The position numbers and the translations under genes were made by a program. A stretch of 64,000 nt of DNA from Muribaculaceae bacterium. GTDB lineage: Bacteria > Bacteroidota > Bacteroidia > Bacteroidales > Muribaculaceae. The notes under the pieces were generated by a model. It did no database searches, was not told where the DNA came from, and saw only the letters and a program-made list of their open reading frames with translations. Positions 8,570 to 17,584 of the stretch are shown here, in pieces. Within the stretch, counting starts at the first letter, position 1; each line of letters begins with the position of its first letter. The stretch is taken from assembly GCA_017619935.1 (NCBI GenBank), contig JAFZRJ010000014.1, positions 1-64,000 of the forward strand, given 5' to 3'.

Positions 8570-10468
8570 TCACTTGGCAAGGCGCAAGCCAAGGGTGCTG
8601 CTACCCTGCCCTTCAGGATTATAGGAACGGTAAGCAATAGGCACCGGGCTGTTGTGGCTAGAGATATCACGGACCACATGAAGGTTACTTGCCTCGGCTC
8701 CTTGGGGATTCACCTGCGGTTCCATGGTGAACTCGCCATAATAGTCGTTGCACGCCTCCTGCACATTACCGGTCATATCGTACAGGCCCAATTCGTTGGG
8801 GGCCTTTGTGCCGACAGGAGATGTTGCATAGTTATTAGTACTGTTTGCGCGATACCATGCCACATCGTCGATATTATTGCTCCCGGCATACAGATAACCT
8901 TTGCTCTTGTTACCGCCACGCGCGGCAAACTCCCATTCGGCCTCGGTGGGCAAGCGGAAATGCTCGCCGGTCAACTCGTTCAACTTTTGAATAAACGTTT
9001 GACAGTTTTTCCAAGTGGTGGCAAATTCCGCCGGGCGCTGTGGGTTGTCGTCATAACCATACTTGCTGCAGTAATAGAAGTAGCTTAACTCATCACCCAT
9101 TACTGCCCGCCAGAGCTCTTGCGTGACTTCGGTCTGCCCGATGCTGTAGGAATCCACATGCACCAAATGGGTCGGTCTTGCTGAATAACAGTCTATGTTA
9201 TTGGTCCTGTCACCCATAAGGAAGACACCTCCCTCAACGGGAACCATCTTAAACTTCACCCCATTGACAGTGTACGTCTCGACATCGGTATCAAGCTCAA
9301 GGATGATGTTGATTACGGTATTCAAGTCCTCGACATCGACAACACCTTCACCGTTCAAGTCGGCATTACCCGGATAATCGGATCTGTTTTTGAGATTGAG
9401 AATGATGTTGATGATGGCATTCACATCGGCCACGTCAACCAGGTTGTCACCAGTGACATCGCCCTTCAAAACGGGGGGTTCGGGAGTGACAGCGGTTCCC
9501 TTGAATTGCAGTTCTGAGAGCTGGAAAGTGTAGGTGTTGTCACTGTTCTTTCCACGCAACGCGCTCACCTCGAAACGGAAAAACTGAAACGCTTCGGTAT
9601 ATCCCGGGATGTTGAACAAATAGTCGGTACTGTTCTCTATGCCCAACCCGATACTTGCGCCATCCGACACATCGGCCAGAATGGTCCATTCATCGCTCAA
9701 CTTCGCCTTCGCCATCAGTTTCCATGTTTTGGGGTTGCGATTGGAATATCCCTTCGTGTCGGAAGCCGTCGACAGGCAATAGGCCTCTGGAATGAACGGC
9801 ACATCGCTCATGAATTCAATCGAAATGGTTTCCCATGTGCCCGAGGCGTTCACCACGCACCACTTGGTTGAACGGTTCTTGTCCAACAACATGGCATAAC
9901 CCTCATTGCCAGTATTACTCAAACTGTTGTGAGGCACACTGAAATAATAGGGGGTAAGTGAAGTGTATGGGGTTTCAATCATCGGCGCCTCCACAAATTC
10001 TACTACGGTGTAGGAATTTTCTTTGGAATTGCTGGCATGTATTCCGTTGTAGGAGTCATAGCAGAGATACATCTTTTGCACGTTCATACCATATCGTTCT
10101 GTAAAGGTGATGTAGAAATTACTGCCACTGCCCTCCTCATAGTAGTCCACGCTTGACTCTTCGCCCGAATCAAGGACGCGGGTGTCGGTCATGTAGCCTT
10201 TGGCGCCGCGGTTGTAAATCTTGTAGCCAGTCGATTCGTCACCGACGAAGCACCACAGATACTGATTGGTGACCGATGATATTGATGTCGCCATCACATC
10301 GCCGAACGGCCCGCCGGAGTAAATATACATGCTGCCGGTCTTAATCTGATACCAATGTGTGGTGGTTGCCGCGGGGTCGGTGGTGGGCACGAACGGCAAT
10401 GCCTGCACTGTCATGGGCAATAACAACATGATTGCCACTAAAAACGATAATTTGTCAAACTTTTTCAT
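8570..10468 (-). CDS. Secreted protein with discoidin-like, dockerin-like and FGE/SUMF1-like domains
   Basis: 632 residues. A signal peptide (1-23) precedes an N-terminal domain of about 140 residues shared with the neighbouring gene at 10504. An F5/8 type C (discoidin-like) carbohydrate-binding region follows at about 165-325, then a double dockerin-like module at about 333-392 and a C-terminal formylglycine-generating-enzyme/SUMF1 fold at 397-632 (GGVFLMGD, TEVTQELWRAVMG, RLPTEAEWEFAARGG, LYDMTGNVQEACND). The usual RGGSW near the C-terminus is degenerate (VVRDISSHN) and I see no cysteine pair placed as in active FGE, so this is more likely a binding or structural C-lectin-like fold. The start lies 35 nt after the stop of the upstream paralogue, so the two are probably co-transcribed. 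Confidence 0.8.
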   Translation of the reverse strand: MKKFDKLSFLVAIMLLLPMTVQALPFVPTTDPAATTTHWYQIKTGSMYIYSGGPFGDVMATSISSVTNQYLWCFVGDESTGYKIYNRGAKGYMTDTRVLDSGEESSVDYYEEGSGSNFYITFTERYGMNVQKMYLCYDSYNGIHASNSKENSYTVVEFVEAPMIETPYTSLTPYYFSVPHNSLSNTGNEGYAMLLDKNRSTKWCVVNASGTWETISIEFMSDVPFIPEAYCLSTASDTKGYSNRNPKTWKLMAKAKLSDEWTILADVSDGASIGLGIENSTDYLFNIPGYTEAFQFFRFEVSALRGKNSDNTYTFQLSELQFKGTAVTPEPPVLKGDVTGDNLVDVADVNAIINIILNLKNRSDYPGNADLNGEGVVDVEDLNTVINIILELDTDVETYTVNGVKFKMVPVEGGVFLMGDRTNNIDCYSARPTHLVHVDSYSIGQTEVTQELWRAVMGDELSYFYYCSKYGYDDNPQRPAEFATTWKNCQTFIQKLNELTGEHFRLPTEAEWEFAARGGNKSKGYLYAGSNNIDDVAWYRANSTNNYATSPVGTKAPNELGLYDMTGNVQEACNDYYGEFTMEPQVNPQGAEASNLHVVRDISSHNSPVPIAYRSYNPEGQGSSTLGLRLAK

Positions 10469-10503
10469 ACTGATGATATTTAGTAAATATTTCTTGTCGA
10501 AGT

Positions 10504-11898
10504 CTAGTCAAGACCCAGGATAATGTTGATCACCTCGTTCACGTCCTCAACGTCAATCTTGTAGTCGAAGGCCACGTCGGCTTCGCCTGAATAATCGCCT
10601 CGTCTTTTCAATTCCAAAATAATGTTGATTAATGCGTTCACATCCTCAACGTCAACCTTGTAGTCACCCGTCACGTCGCCGTAGAGTTTGGCCTTCTTCG
10701 CACGGAATCGGAATTCTGCCAGTTGGAAGGTGTAATTGTCGTACCATGAGTCTCTCCAAAGAATATTATTCACCTCAAAACGGAAATACTGATAAACGCC
10801 GGATAACATACCGAATTCGCTGGTTCCGGTAGTCGATAACTTCCAACTATTGTTTGAGTCTATCCTTCCAATAGCAGACCACGAATCGCTTTCTTTTGCT
10901 TTGGCGTAAACCGTCCACGCACTGGGATTACGATTGGGGTAATCAAACGTGTCGTCGCCCGCGGTGAGGAGATATGAGGAGGTCTCAATGGGGAAACTAC
11001 TCTTGAACTCGACCCAAATGGGCTGCCATCTCCCTGTGGTGTTCACTACGCACCATTTGGTGGCGTCGTCATTGTCAAACAACTTCTTATAACCTTCATC
11101 GCCCTCATTGTCCAATTGATTGTTGGGAATAGAGAAAGCATAGGGTGTGAGTTCAGGAAAAATTTCGGGGTTAACAACTTCCAGATGAGGAACAATTATA
11201 TGTCTCGAGGTCATCGCCGTCTGTTTGCCGGTTTCACGTGCCATAGCGGTAACTGAGAAGTGCTGGTCCTCGTCCGTACGTAAAATCGTGTAAGGATTCT
11301 CAACCCTATCGTTGCCAATAAACAATTTGACTTCACCTTTGCCTTTGGCGGTGACAACACCTTTGTCGTCGTAAACCTCAAAGTCAATCTCAGGGGTGTC
11401 GGTCATGTTGCTTTCAACAAACACCTCGCTCACAGTGTAAGAATTAAGTTTGGACCGAGTGCCGTTAAAGCCGTTGGTGGCATCGTAGCTCAAATACCAC
11501 TTATCGGTTCCACCTCCTTTCTTTTCCAAAAAATAGATGTAAAATGCATCTCCACTGCCTGCCTCGTAGTAGTTCACACCAAAATCATTAGGCCCGTCAT
11601 AGACTCGCCAATCAATCATGTACCCCTTTGTTCCACGGTTGTAAATCTTGTAGCCCGTTGATTCGTCACCCACAAAACACCAGAGATAATCATCGGAGTC
11701 GGATGCTGTCGACGAGACATCAACGTCGCCGAAGGATCGGGGGTTGGAGTAAATATACTTATTCTCCGTTTTCAACTGATACCAGTGAATGGGATATGTC
11801 GTGGTGCCGGTGGTGGGCACAAATGGCAAAGCCTGAACTGCAGCGGATGTACACAACAGAACAGCCACTAAAAACGACCACTTCATCAACTTTTTCAT
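10504..11898 (-). CDS. Secreted discoidin-like protein with C-terminal dockerin-like module
   Basis: 464 residues with a signal peptide (ends VQALPF). The first 150 residues closely match those of the gene at 8570: both share ALPFVPTT, HWYQ(L/I)KT, YLWCFVGDESTGYKIYNRG and KGYM. A short Ig-like/Fn3-like insert (about 165-250) is found only here, followed by an F5/8 type C-like domain (LFDNDDATKWCVVN, YQYFRFEVNNILW) and a double dockerin-like module at 405-464. It probably binds surface or dietary glycans; no enzyme domain is seen. It is the first gene of a two-gene unit with a structured leader. Confidence 0.8.
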   Translation of the reverse strand: MKKLMKWSFLVAVLLCTSAAVQALPFVPTTGTTTYPIHWYQLKTENKYIYSNPRSFGDVDVSSTASDSDDYLWCFVGDESTGYKIYNRGTKGYMIDWRVYDGPNDFGVNYYEAGSGDAFYIYFLEKKGGGTDKWYLSYDATNGFNGTRSKLNSYTVSEVFVESNMTDTPEIDFEVYDDKGVVTAKGKGEVKLFIGNDRVENPYTILRTDEDQHFSVTAMARETGKQTAMTSRHIIVPHLEVVNPEIFPELTPYAFSIPNNQLDNEGDEGYKKLFDNDDATKWCVVNTTGRWQPIWVEFKSSFPIETSSYLLTAGDDTFDYPNRNPSAWTVYAKAKESDSWSAIGRIDSNNSWKLSTTGTSEFGMLSGVYQYFRFEVNNILWRDSWYDNYTFQLAEFRFRAKKAKLYGDVTGDYKVDVEDVNALINIILELKRRGDYSGEADVAFDYKIDVEDVNEVINIILGLD

Positions 11899-11950
11899 AA
11901 TAATTATTCTATTTATCGTTAAAATGAACTTTGTAATATCAATACTGCAT

Positions 11951-11990
11951 TAACCACGTGACGACGTGTCAACACGCCATCACTTGGTTA
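11951..11990 (-). promoter_or_regulatory. Folded 5' leader element
   Basis: Three stacked helices can be drawn: TAACCA/TGGTTA, GTGA/TCAC and CGTG/CACG capped by a TCAA tetraloop. It lies just inside the predicted transcript of the dockerin gene pair. It may stabilise the mRNA or control translation. No known riboswitch class is recognised. Confidence 0.45.
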
Positions 11991-12006
11991 CTCTTCAAAA
12001 CTTGTG

Positions 12007-12038
12007 CAAAGTTAGCAATGATTCTGATAATTATCAAG
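12007..12038 (-). promoter_or_regulatory. Promoter for the dockerin gene pair
   Basis: Minus strand: CTTG (12035-12038), a 20-nt spacer, TAACTTTG (12007-12014). The -7 box is perfect; the -33 box has one mismatch. The leader would be about 100 nt. Confidence 0.65.
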
Positions 12039-12056
12039 AATTCCACTGGTTTTTTC

Positions 12057-12093
12057 GTGGGACACAGGGACGGTTCTTTTGTCCCACTTTTTC
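12057..12093 (+). repeat. REP-like palindrome with T-run
   Basis: GTGGGACA (12057-12064) pairs exactly with TGTCCCAC (12080-12087). The loop contains GGGACGGTTCTTT and the hairpin is followed by five or more T. From memory, very similar GGGACGGTTCTTTTGTCCCAC palindromes are scattered through many unrelated bacterial genomes and are associated with REP/RAYT elements. It could also act as a terminator on the plus strand. Confidence 0.55.
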
Positions 12094-12239
12094 GCTCAAT
12101 GAGCCCAGAGGGGTTCAACTTGAAGAAAAATCAGGAAAAGAGAGAAAAAAATTCTTTTTTTCATACCGAAATCTGCAAATATTATTGTAACTTTGCGTGA
12201 TTTAGAAACCGCAACCATTAACAACCAAAATATCATTTA

Positions 12240-13196
12240 ATGAAAAATGTGTTGATTATCGGCTCAACCGGCCAAATCGGGTCGGAGCTGACAATGAAAC
12301 TGAGAGGAATCTACGGTAATGCCAACGTCGTGGCCGGTTACATTCCCGGCGCCGAGCCGAAGGGAGAACTCGCCGAGAGTGGCCCTAAGGAAATTGTAGA
12401 TATTACCAACGCCCAACAGATTGCCGACGCCGTGAAGAAATATGACATCGACACCATCTACAACCTTGCCGCACTGCTCAGCGCCGTGGCCGAGAACAAG
12501 CCCCAACTGGCGTGGAAAATCGGCATTGGTGGCCTGATGAACACCCTGGAGGTGGCTCGCGAGCACCAGTGCGCTGTGTTCACGCCTAGCAGCATCGGTT
12601 CTTTTGGCCCCAACGCCCCCAAGGACGGCACTCCGCAAGACACCATCCAGCAGCCCCGCACCATGTACGGCGTGACCAAGGTAACCGGCGAATTGCTCAG
12701 TAACTATTACGCCCTTAAGTTCGGCGTGGACACCCGTTCGGTGCGATTCCCCGGCTTGATTTCATACGTGGCACCTCCAGGTGGTGGAACCACCGACTAT
12801 GCCGTAGATATCTATTACAGCGCCGTGAGAGGTGAAAAATTCATCTGCCCCATCAAGCAAGGCACATTCATGGACATGATGTATATGCCCGACGCACTGC
12901 GTGCCGCCATCGAAATCATGGAGGCCGACCCCTCGCGCCTGCAACACCGCAACTCGTTCAACATCGCGTCGATGAGTTTCGATCCCGAAATCATCTATAA
13001 CAAAATCAAGGAATACGTTCCCGATTTTGAAATGGAATACCAGGTTGACCCCTTGCGCCAGGCCATTGCCGAGTCGTGGCCCAACCGCCTCGACGACACC
13101 TGCGCACGCATCGAGTGGGACTGGAAACCGGAGTATAACCTCGACGCTATGACACGCGACATGCTTGAGAAGCTGCGCGTGAAACTTGGTAAATAA
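12240..13196 (+). CDS. tdh: SDR-type L-threonine 3-dehydrogenase
   Basis: A 318-residue extended short-chain dehydrogenase/epimerase-like protein. The Rossmann motif GSTGQIG is at residues 8-14 and the catalytic Y143-x3-K147 lies in MYGVTK, with serines at 118-119. The PGLISYVAPPGGGTTDYAVD segment and overall length match NAD-dependent threonine dehydrogenases of the GalE-like type. It would oxidise threonine to 2-amino-3-ketobutyrate, which kbl (at 7124) then cleaves to glycine and acetyl-CoA. A plain nucleotide-sugar epimerase is the alternative, but the nearby kbl and the substrate-loop motif favour Tdh. It ends at a strong terminator and is probably monocistronic. Confidence 0.85.
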   Translation: MKNVLIIGSTGQIGSELTMKLRGIYGNANVVAGYIPGAEPKGELAESGPKEIVDITNAQQIADAVKKYDIDTIYNLAALLSAVAENKPQLAWKIGIGGLMNTLEVAREHQCAVFTPSSIGSFGPNAPKDGTPQDTIQQPRTMYGVTKVTGELLSNYYALKFGVDTRSVRFPGLISYVAPPGGGTTDYAVDIYYSAVRGEKFICPIKQGTFMDMMYMPDALRAAIEIMEADPSRLQHRNSFNIASMSFDPEIIYNKIKEYVPDFEMEYQVDPLRQAIAESWPNRLDDTCARIEWDWKPEYNLDAMTRDMLEKLRVKLGK

Positions 13197-13217
13197 ACAA
13201 TCGTTTTTTCATCATCG

Positions 13218-13256
13218 GCCCATCGGTTGTTTCTTTGCTCAATCGATGGGCTTTTT
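13218..13256 (+). terminator. Terminator after tdh
   Basis: A 12-bp stem with one G-U pair (13218-13229 with 13240-13251) is followed by TTTTT. It lies 22 nt beyond the tdh stop codon. Confidence 0.85.
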
Positions 13257-13306
13257 AGAACCGACATTGAGCAAGCCACCACAATACACTCAAACACTTT
13301 CTACAC

Positions 13307-15004
13307 ATGGCAACAGTTGACGACAAAAAAATCATTTTCTCTATGGTGGGCGTGAGCAAAACCATTGAACAGAACCAGAAGCAGATTCTCAAAAACATCT
13401 ACCTCTCTTTCTTCTATGGTGCAAAAATAGGCATCATCGGCTTGAATGGTGCCGGAAAATCCACATTGATGAAAATCATTGCCGGCATCGAGACGCACTA
13501 TCAAGGCCAAGTGGTATTTGCTCCGGGATACACGGTGGGCTATCTACCCCAAGACCCGCAACTCGACAACACCAAGACCGTGAAAGAGATCGTGCAGGAA
13601 GGGGTGCAACACGTGGTGGACACACTCAAGGAATATGAGGAAATCAACCAGAAGTTTGGATTGCCTGAGTACTATGAGGATGCCGACAAGATGAACGAAC
13701 TTTTCGCCCGCCAAGCCGAGTTGCAAGACATCATCGACGCCACCGACGCCTGGAACCTCGACAGCAAACTGGAACGGGCTATGGACGCACTGCGATGCCC
13801 CGATGGCGACCAACTCACCGAGCACCTGAGCGGCGGTGAGCGCCGACGAGTGGCGCTGTGCCGTCTGCTGCTGCAGAAACCCGACGTGCTATTGCTCGAT
13901 GAGCCTACCAACCACCTTGACGCCGAATCCATCGACTGGCTCGAGCAGCACTTGCAGCAATACGAAGGTACCGTCATCGCCGTCACCCACGACCGTTACT
14001 TCCTCGACCATGTGGCCGGATGGATTTTGGAACTGGACCGCGGCGAAGGCATTCCCTGGCAGGGCAACTACAGCAGTTGGCTGGAACAAAAAGCGCAGCG
14101 ACTCGCCCAAGAGGAGAAGACCGAAAGCAAACGCCAAAAGACGTTGCGCCGCGAGCTGGAATGGGTGAGAATGGCTCCCAAAGCCCGTCAGGCCAAAGGT
14201 AAAGCGCGTCTCAACAGCTACGACAAGTTGCTCAACGAGACGGTCAAGGAAAAGGAAGAGAAACTGGAAATCTTCATCCCCAACGGGCCACGACTGGGCA
14301 ACAAGGTCATCGAGGCCAAGCATGTGGCCAAGGCCTATGGCGACAAATTGCTCTTCGACGACTTGAACTTCATGCTGCCGCCCAACGGCATTGTTGGTGT
14401 CATCGGACCTAACGGAGCCGGCAAGACCACCCTGTTCCGACTCATCATGGGAATGGAACAACCCGACAGCGGAAACTTTGAGGTGGGCGAAACAGTCAAA
14501 GCGGTCTATGTCGATCAGCAGCACACCAGCATCGACCCCGACAAGACGGTCTATGAAGTCATCTCGGGAGGTGTGGAATTGCTGCGCATGGGAGGGCGCG
14601 ATGTGAACGCCCGCGCCTATCTGTCGCGCTTCAACTTCTCGGGCGTGGACCAGCAGAAGAAATGCGGTGTGCTATCGGGAGGCGAACGCAACCGTCTGCA
14701 ACTGGCGCTGGCACTCAAGCAAGAAGGCAACGTGCTCCTGCTCGATGAGCCAACCAACGACATCGACGTCAACACCCTGCGTGCGCTGGAGGAAGGCCTC
14801 GACGACTTTGCCGGATGCGCCGTCATCATCAGCCACGACCGCTGGTTCCTGGACCGCATCTGCACCCACATCCTCGCCTTCGAGGGCGACTCGCGGGTAT
14901 TCTTCTTCGAAGGGTCTTACTCCGAATATGAAGAGAACAAACTCAAACGCCTAGGCCGCGAAGAGCCCACGCGCATTCGCTATCGCCGTCTCACCACCGA
15001 CTGA
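13307..15004 (+). CDS. ettA: ABC-F translation factor EttA (energy-dependent translational throttle)
   Basis: 565 residues with two ATP-binding cassettes and no membrane segments. Cassette 1 has Walker A GLNGAGKST, signature LSGGERRRVALCRLL and Walker B VLLLDEPTNHLD. Cassette 2 has GPNGAGKTT, LSGGERNRLQLALAL and LLLDEPTNDID. Between them is the charged P-site linker (about residues 245-310, rich in KRQKTLRRELEWVR). Length and motifs match EttA, which binds the ribosomal E site and gates elongation according to the ATP/ADP ratio. It precedes a DUF2130 gene and an Smr-domain gene on the same strand with gaps of 59 and 20 nt, so the three may share a transcript. Confidence 0.93.
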   Translation: MATVDDKKIIFSMVGVSKTIEQNQKQILKNIYLSFFYGAKIGIIGLNGAGKSTLMKIIAGIETHYQGQVVFAPGYTVGYLPQDPQLDNTKTVKEIVQEGVQHVVDTLKEYEEINQKFGLPEYYEDADKMNELFARQAELQDIIDATDAWNLDSKLERAMDALRCPDGDQLTEHLSGGERRRVALCRLLLQKPDVLLLDEPTNHLDAESIDWLEQHLQQYEGTVIAVTHDRYFLDHVAGWILELDRGEGIPWQGNYSSWLEQKAQRLAQEEKTESKRQKTLRRELEWVRMAPKARQAKGKARLNSYDKLLNETVKEKEEKLEIFIPNGPRLGNKVIEAKHVAKAYGDKLLFDDLNFMLPPNGIVGVIGPNGAGKTTLFRLIMGMEQPDSGNFEVGETVKAVYVDQQHTSIDPDKTVYEVISGGVELLRMGGRDVNARAYLSRFNFSGVDQQKKCGVLSGGERNRLQLALALKQEGNVLLLDEPTNDIDVNTLRALEEGLDDFAGCAVIISHDRWFLDRICTHILAFEGDSRVFFFEGSYSEYEENKLKRLGREEPTRIRYRRLTTD

Positions 15005-15063
15005 TTATCATTCACTCTATAAGATTCATTATTTTTAATCATTAACTGGAAAACACAACGACA

Positions 15064-16398
15064 ATGAAAGAGATTAAATGCCCACATTGCAAAAAGATTT
15101 TCACCGTCGATGAAGCCGATTATGCCGCCATCGTCGGACAAGTAAAGAACGCCGAATTTCAGCAAGAAGTAGAACGACGGCTGGCTGAATTGCATGAAAA
15201 ACAACAGGCCGAGCAAGCTGCCCAAGCGGCGCAGACCAAAGAAAGCTACGAGAAGTTGCTTGGCGACAAGAAGATTGAACTCAGCCAAAAAGAAGCCGAA
15301 ATCACACGCCTCACCGAGCAACTGAAAAGCGTGGCGAACGCCGAGCAAGTGAAGTTCAACGAACAGATGTCGGCCAAAGAACAAGAAATCAACGCGCTGA
15401 AAACGACCATCGCCCAACAAGAAGAACGCATCAAAGTGGCCGTGCTCACCGAGCGCAACAAGGCCAAAGACGACTTGCAGCAAAAGGAAACTGTCATTGC
15501 CTCGCTGAAAACCACCGCCGCCAACGAGCAGAATGCCGCCATCAAGCGCGAGCAGCAACTCAAGGAGAACTATGAAAAAGAACTGCACAAGATGGAAGAA
15601 CTCATCGACTACTATAAGGACATGAAAGTGCGGCTCTCGACCAAGATGGTGGGCGAAACGCTCGAAGCGCACTGCAGCACGCAGTTCAACAGCCTGATAC
15701 GTCCCATCATGCCCAATGCCTATTTTGAGAAAGACAACGACGCATCGGAAGGCAGCAAGGGCGATTTCATCTTCCGTGACCATGACGGTGGATTTGAGTA
15801 CATCTCCATCATGTTTGAGATGAAAAACGAAATGGACACCACCGCCACCAAGCACAAAAACGAGGATTTCCTCAAAAAACTGGATGAGGACCGACGCTCC
15901 AAGAACTGTGAATATGCCGTTCTGGTTTCGCTGCTCGAACCCGGCAACGAACTCTATGACACGGGCATCGTGGACATGTCGCACCGCTACCCCAAAATGT
16001 ATGTCATCAGGCCGCAGTTCTTCATCCCCATCATCACGCTTCTGGTGCAAACGTCCAAAAAGAGCATCGACCTTCAGCGGCAACTCGCTGTGGCCCAGCA
16101 ACAGACCATCGACGTGACCAACTTCGAGGCCAATCTCAATGAGTTCAAGGACAAGTTCGCAAGAAATTATCTGCTGGCCAGCGACAAATTTGATACCGCC
16201 ATTAAAGAGATTGACAAGACCATTGATCACTTGCAGAAGGTGAAAGCCAATTTGATTGGTTCGGGAAATAACCTGCGCCTTGCCAATGAGAAAGCCGAAC
16301 AACTGACCATCAGGAAACTCACGCGCAACAATCCCACGATGCAAGCCAAGTTTGAAGCCGCCCAAGAAATATCGCCGTCTGACGACAGCGAAAAGTAA
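15064..16398 (+). CDS. DUF2130 family protein with long coiled coil
   Basis: 444 residues. An N-terminal zinc-finger-like CPHCKK precedes a long coiled coil (about residues 40-190, rich in A, E, K and Q) and the DUF2130 domain (about 195-345). In the domain, KGDFIFRD followed by MFEMKNEMD has the D...ExK spacing seen in PD-(D/E)XK nuclease-like folds; this is an observation, not a proven assignment. The family is widespread, soluble and poorly characterised. A second helical stretch ends the protein. It lies between ettA and the Smr-domain gene, which suggests a nucleic-acid-related role. Confidence 0.8.
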   Translation: MKEIKCPHCKKIFTVDEADYAAIVGQVKNAEFQQEVERRLAELHEKQQAEQAAQAAQTKESYEKLLGDKKIELSQKEAEITRLTEQLKSVANAEQVKFNEQMSAKEQEINALKTTIAQQEERIKVAVLTERNKAKDDLQQKETVIASLKTTAANEQNAAIKREQQLKENYEKELHKMEELIDYYKDMKVRLSTKMVGETLEAHCSTQFNSLIRPIMPNAYFEKDNDASEGSKGDFIFRDHDGGFEYISIMFEMKNEMDTTATKHKNEDFLKKLDEDRRSKNCEYAVLVSLLEPGNELYDTGIVDMSHRYPKMYVIRPQFFIPIITLLVQTSKKSIDLQRQLAVAQQQTIDVTNFEANLNEFKDKFARNYLLASDKFDTAIKEIDKTIDHLQKVKANLIGSGNNLRLANEKAEQLTIRKLTRNNPTMQAKFEAAQEISPSDDSEK

Positions 16399-16418
16399 CC
16401 ACTAAAGACCAGACCGAT

Positions 16419-17510
16419 ATGAGTATTAAAATAGGTGATTATGTGCGCTTCCTCAACGACGTGGGAGGCGGCCGCGTGACCCGCGTTGAGGGAAAAATGA
16501 TTTATGTGGAGGATCATGACGGTTTCGAACGTCCTGCTCCCGCCAGTGAACTGGTGGTCGTGGAGCAGGGACGGCCCATGACACAATCCTACGAGCGCCC
16601 CATCCAAGTGAAAAGCAAACTGGTGGAGCCCGACAAGCCCGCACCCAAGCCCGAAAGCGAAGAACCCAAACTGCCCGTGGTGGAAACGCCCGAAGGCGAA
16701 CAACTCAACATCGTGCTGGCCTATGAGCCACGCGAGGTGAAGCACCTCAACACCACCACGTTCTTCCCCATTCTGGTGAACGACAGCAACTACTACCTCT
16801 ACTTCGCCTACATGACCCGCGGCGACGACTCGGAGTGGGAAACGCGCTTTCACGGCATGGTGGAACCCAACATCCAAATCCAGTTGGATGAGTTCGGGCA
16901 CATGGACCTCAACCAAATGACCCACATCGCCGTGCAGTATATCGCTTTCAAGCAAGACCGACACTTCAAACTCAAAAATCCCGTCATGGTGGAGCAAAGG
17001 CTCGACGTGACCCGATTCTACAAACTACATTCGTTCCACACGACCGATTACTTCGACACCCCCGTGCTGAGCATTGATATCGTGAGGAACGACCGGCCCT
17101 CGCGCCCCATGGTCATCGACAGCAGCGAGTTGGAAAGCGCCCTGCGCGGTGAACTGCGCGCAAAACAAGAGGCCAAGCGCCAACGTCACCACGCCAAGCC
17201 GCAACAGCAACGGCAGCAGGAAATCATCGTGCAAGACCTGCACATCGCTGAACTGCTCGACGACTTGCGCGGCCTGTCAAACAGCGATATGCTCAACTAC
17301 CAACTTGACAAATTCAACGAGGTGATGAGGGCCAACCTCAAGCATCCGGGCCAACGCATCGTGTTCATCCATGGCAAGGGCGAGGGCGTACTGCGCCGTG
17401 CCATTATGGAAGAACTCAAACGGCATTATCCTGCCTGCGAGGTCCAGGACGCCAGCTTTAAGGAATATGGCTTCGGTGCCACGCAGGTCACCATCCACCA
17501 CTCCCGATAG
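16419..17510 (+). CDS. DUF2027 protein with C-terminal Smr domain
   Basis: 363 residues. The N-terminus (IGDYVRFLNDVGGGRVTRVEG) is a small beta-barrel-like region typical of DUF2027. A proline-rich linker follows, then a central beta-rich domain, a basic Q/R/H-rich helix (about 240-270) and a C-terminal Smr domain (about 270-363: VQDLHIAELL and IVFIHGKGEGVLRRAI). Smr domains, as in MutS2, nick or bind branched DNA or cleave mRNA at stalled ribosomes. Neighbouring ettA makes a ribosome-related role attractive, but this is inference. Twenty nucleotides separate it from the DUF2130 gene. Confidence 0.85.
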   Translation: MSIKIGDYVRFLNDVGGGRVTRVEGKMIYVEDHDGFERPAPASELVVVEQGRPMTQSYERPIQVKSKLVEPDKPAPKPESEEPKLPVVETPEGEQLNIVLAYEPREVKHLNTTTFFPILVNDSNYYLYFAYMTRGDDSEWETRFHGMVEPNIQIQLDEFGHMDLNQMTHIAVQYIAFKQDRHFKLKNPVMVEQRLDVTRFYKLHSFHTTDYFDTPVLSIDIVRNDRPSRPMVIDSSELESALRGELRAKQEAKRQRHHAKPQQQRQQEIIVQDLHIAELLDDLRGLSNSDMLNYQLDKFNEVMRANLKHPGQRIVFIHGKGEGVLRRAIMEELKRHYPACEVQDASFKEYGFGATQVTIHHSR

Positions 17511-17529
17511 CCGTTTATCACAACACAAC

Positions 17530-17564
17530 AACAAAGGGCTGACGCGATGCGCCAGCCCTTTGTT
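17530..17564. terminator. Bidirectional terminator between convergent units
   Basis: A 12-bp perfect stem AACAAAGGGCTG/CAGCCCTTTGTT with an 11-nt loop, placed 20 nt after the Smr gene stop and 21 nt from the DUF5689 gene stop. The A/T-rich stem ends serve both strands. Confidence 0.8.
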
Positions 17565-17584
17565 TGCTATAGAATGTTGTTACA

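Larger units (their letters stand above)
11899..12239. other. Intergenic region: structured leader, REP-like palindrome and two promoters
   Basis: From left to right: the leader of the minus-strand dockerin gene with a folded element (11951-11990), its promoter (12007-12038), a REP-like palindrome with a T-run (12057-12093), and a plus-strand -7 box TAACTTTG at 12188-12195 about 45 nt before tdh. No -33 TTTG is found at the right distance for the latter. No gene is seen. Confidence 0.6.

Noticed and set aside
8570-9280. Active formylglycine-generating enzyme
   Set aside because: The C-terminal signature is degenerate and the expected cysteines are not seen; no sulfatase gene is nearby.
12240-13196. 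UDP-glucose 4-epimerase
   Set aside because: Similar fold, but length, substrate loop and the nearby kbl point to SDR-type threonine dehydrogenase.
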